Below, piece after piece: positions 63,996 through 64,000 of a stretch of DNA of 64,000 nt (positions are counted from its first letter, which is position 1; each line of letters starts with the position of its first letter). This DNA comes from Pustulibacterium marinum (GTDB lineage: Bacteria > Bacteroidota > Bacteroidia > Flavobacteriales > Flavobacteriaceae). A program made the position numbers and the translations under genes. The stretch covers positions 110,247 through 174,246 of the forward strand of contig NZ_FPBK01000010.1 in assembly GCF_900116665.1 (NCBI RefSeq), written 5' to 3'. The notes under the pieces were generated by a model, which searched no databases, was not told the origin of the DNA, and saw nothing but the letters and a program-made list of their open reading frames with translations.

Positions 63996-64000
63996 CACCC

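Larger units (their letters stand above)
63675..64000. other. Intergenic region upstream of thrS
   Basis: 326 nt without a gene. It holds the thrS promoter on its left and an outward-facing promoter at its right end. The middle part is AT-rich (runs of T and A) and shows nothing else I can name. Confidence 0.7.

Overview
The window is one continuous piece of a bacterial chromosome from the phylum Bacteroidota, most likely class Flavobacteriia. Several signs agree: low GC; promoters of the TTTG / TAnnTTTG (-33/-7) type before many genes; general lack of Shine-Dalgarno sequences except a very strong one before rpsU; a type IX secretion C-terminal domain on a subtilase; the families DUF2851, DUF3467 and Thx; and the order rpsU-xer-hpf-tRNAs-tuf-secE-nusG-rplKAJL-rpoBC. 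No prophage, insertion sequence, CRISPR array or rRNA gene is visible. Almost all of the window is coding.

Layout. 1-8.4 kb: pyrE with an SRPBCC protein, a Nudix hydrolase, an M14 peptidase lipoprotein, coaD and ddl on the minus strand facing a PASTA protein and an RluD-type pseudouridine synthase, then yaaA and a TPR membrane protein. 8.4-14.7 kb: a uracil-DNA-glycosylase-like protein, a tandem pair of secreted CarboxypepD_reg-like paralogues, a lipoprotein, a large helical-repeat protein, and a divergent cluster of three small unknown membrane proteins preceded by a possible 45-residue exported peptide. 14.7-15.6 kb: an eleven-copy 21-bp tandem repeat, then two very small genes, one encoding ribosomal protein Thx. 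15.6-20.3 kb: a TetR-controlled tripartite drug-efflux operon with a doubled palindromic operator. 20.4-27.5 kb: the whole tryptophan operon trpEGDCFBA with a transcription attenuator whose leader peptide has three consecutive Trp codons. 27.5-29.3 kb: a marR-nitroreductase-yceI operon with two palindromic operators.

29.4-37.5 kb: permease, rhodanese, DUF2851, PspC, K+ channel, alanine:Na+ symporter, ComEA-like helix-hairpin-helix protein and acyl-CoA dehydrogenase. 37.6-39.0 kb: an archaeal-type GH13 alpha-amylase lipoprotein gene broken by a single in-frame TGA. 39-54 kb: the translation/transcription supercluster with five tRNA genes and several intergenic hairpins. 54-60.4 kb: mnmA, a T9SS-exported subtilase, a nitronate monooxygenase-like protein, HMG-CoA lyase and guaB. 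60.4-63.7 kb: thrS-infC-rpmI-rplT on the minus strand, with infC starting at a non-AUG/GUG/UUG codon. A promoter pointing out of the window lies at its right end.

The gene content is mostly core metabolism and information processing. The most notable signals are regulatory: the trp attenuator, the TetR and MarR operator pairs, a perfect terminator palindrome that carries both stop codons of a convergent gene pair, an intrinsic terminator embedded in the first codons of a gene, a promoter followed at once by a terminator hairpin at the head of the tRNA-tuf unit, a guaB leader that is almost only a hairpin, and the 21-bp dyad array. I did not find an obvious new defence or biosynthetic system. 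The least explained loci are the 13.1-15.1 kb small-membrane-protein cluster and its neighbouring repeat array.
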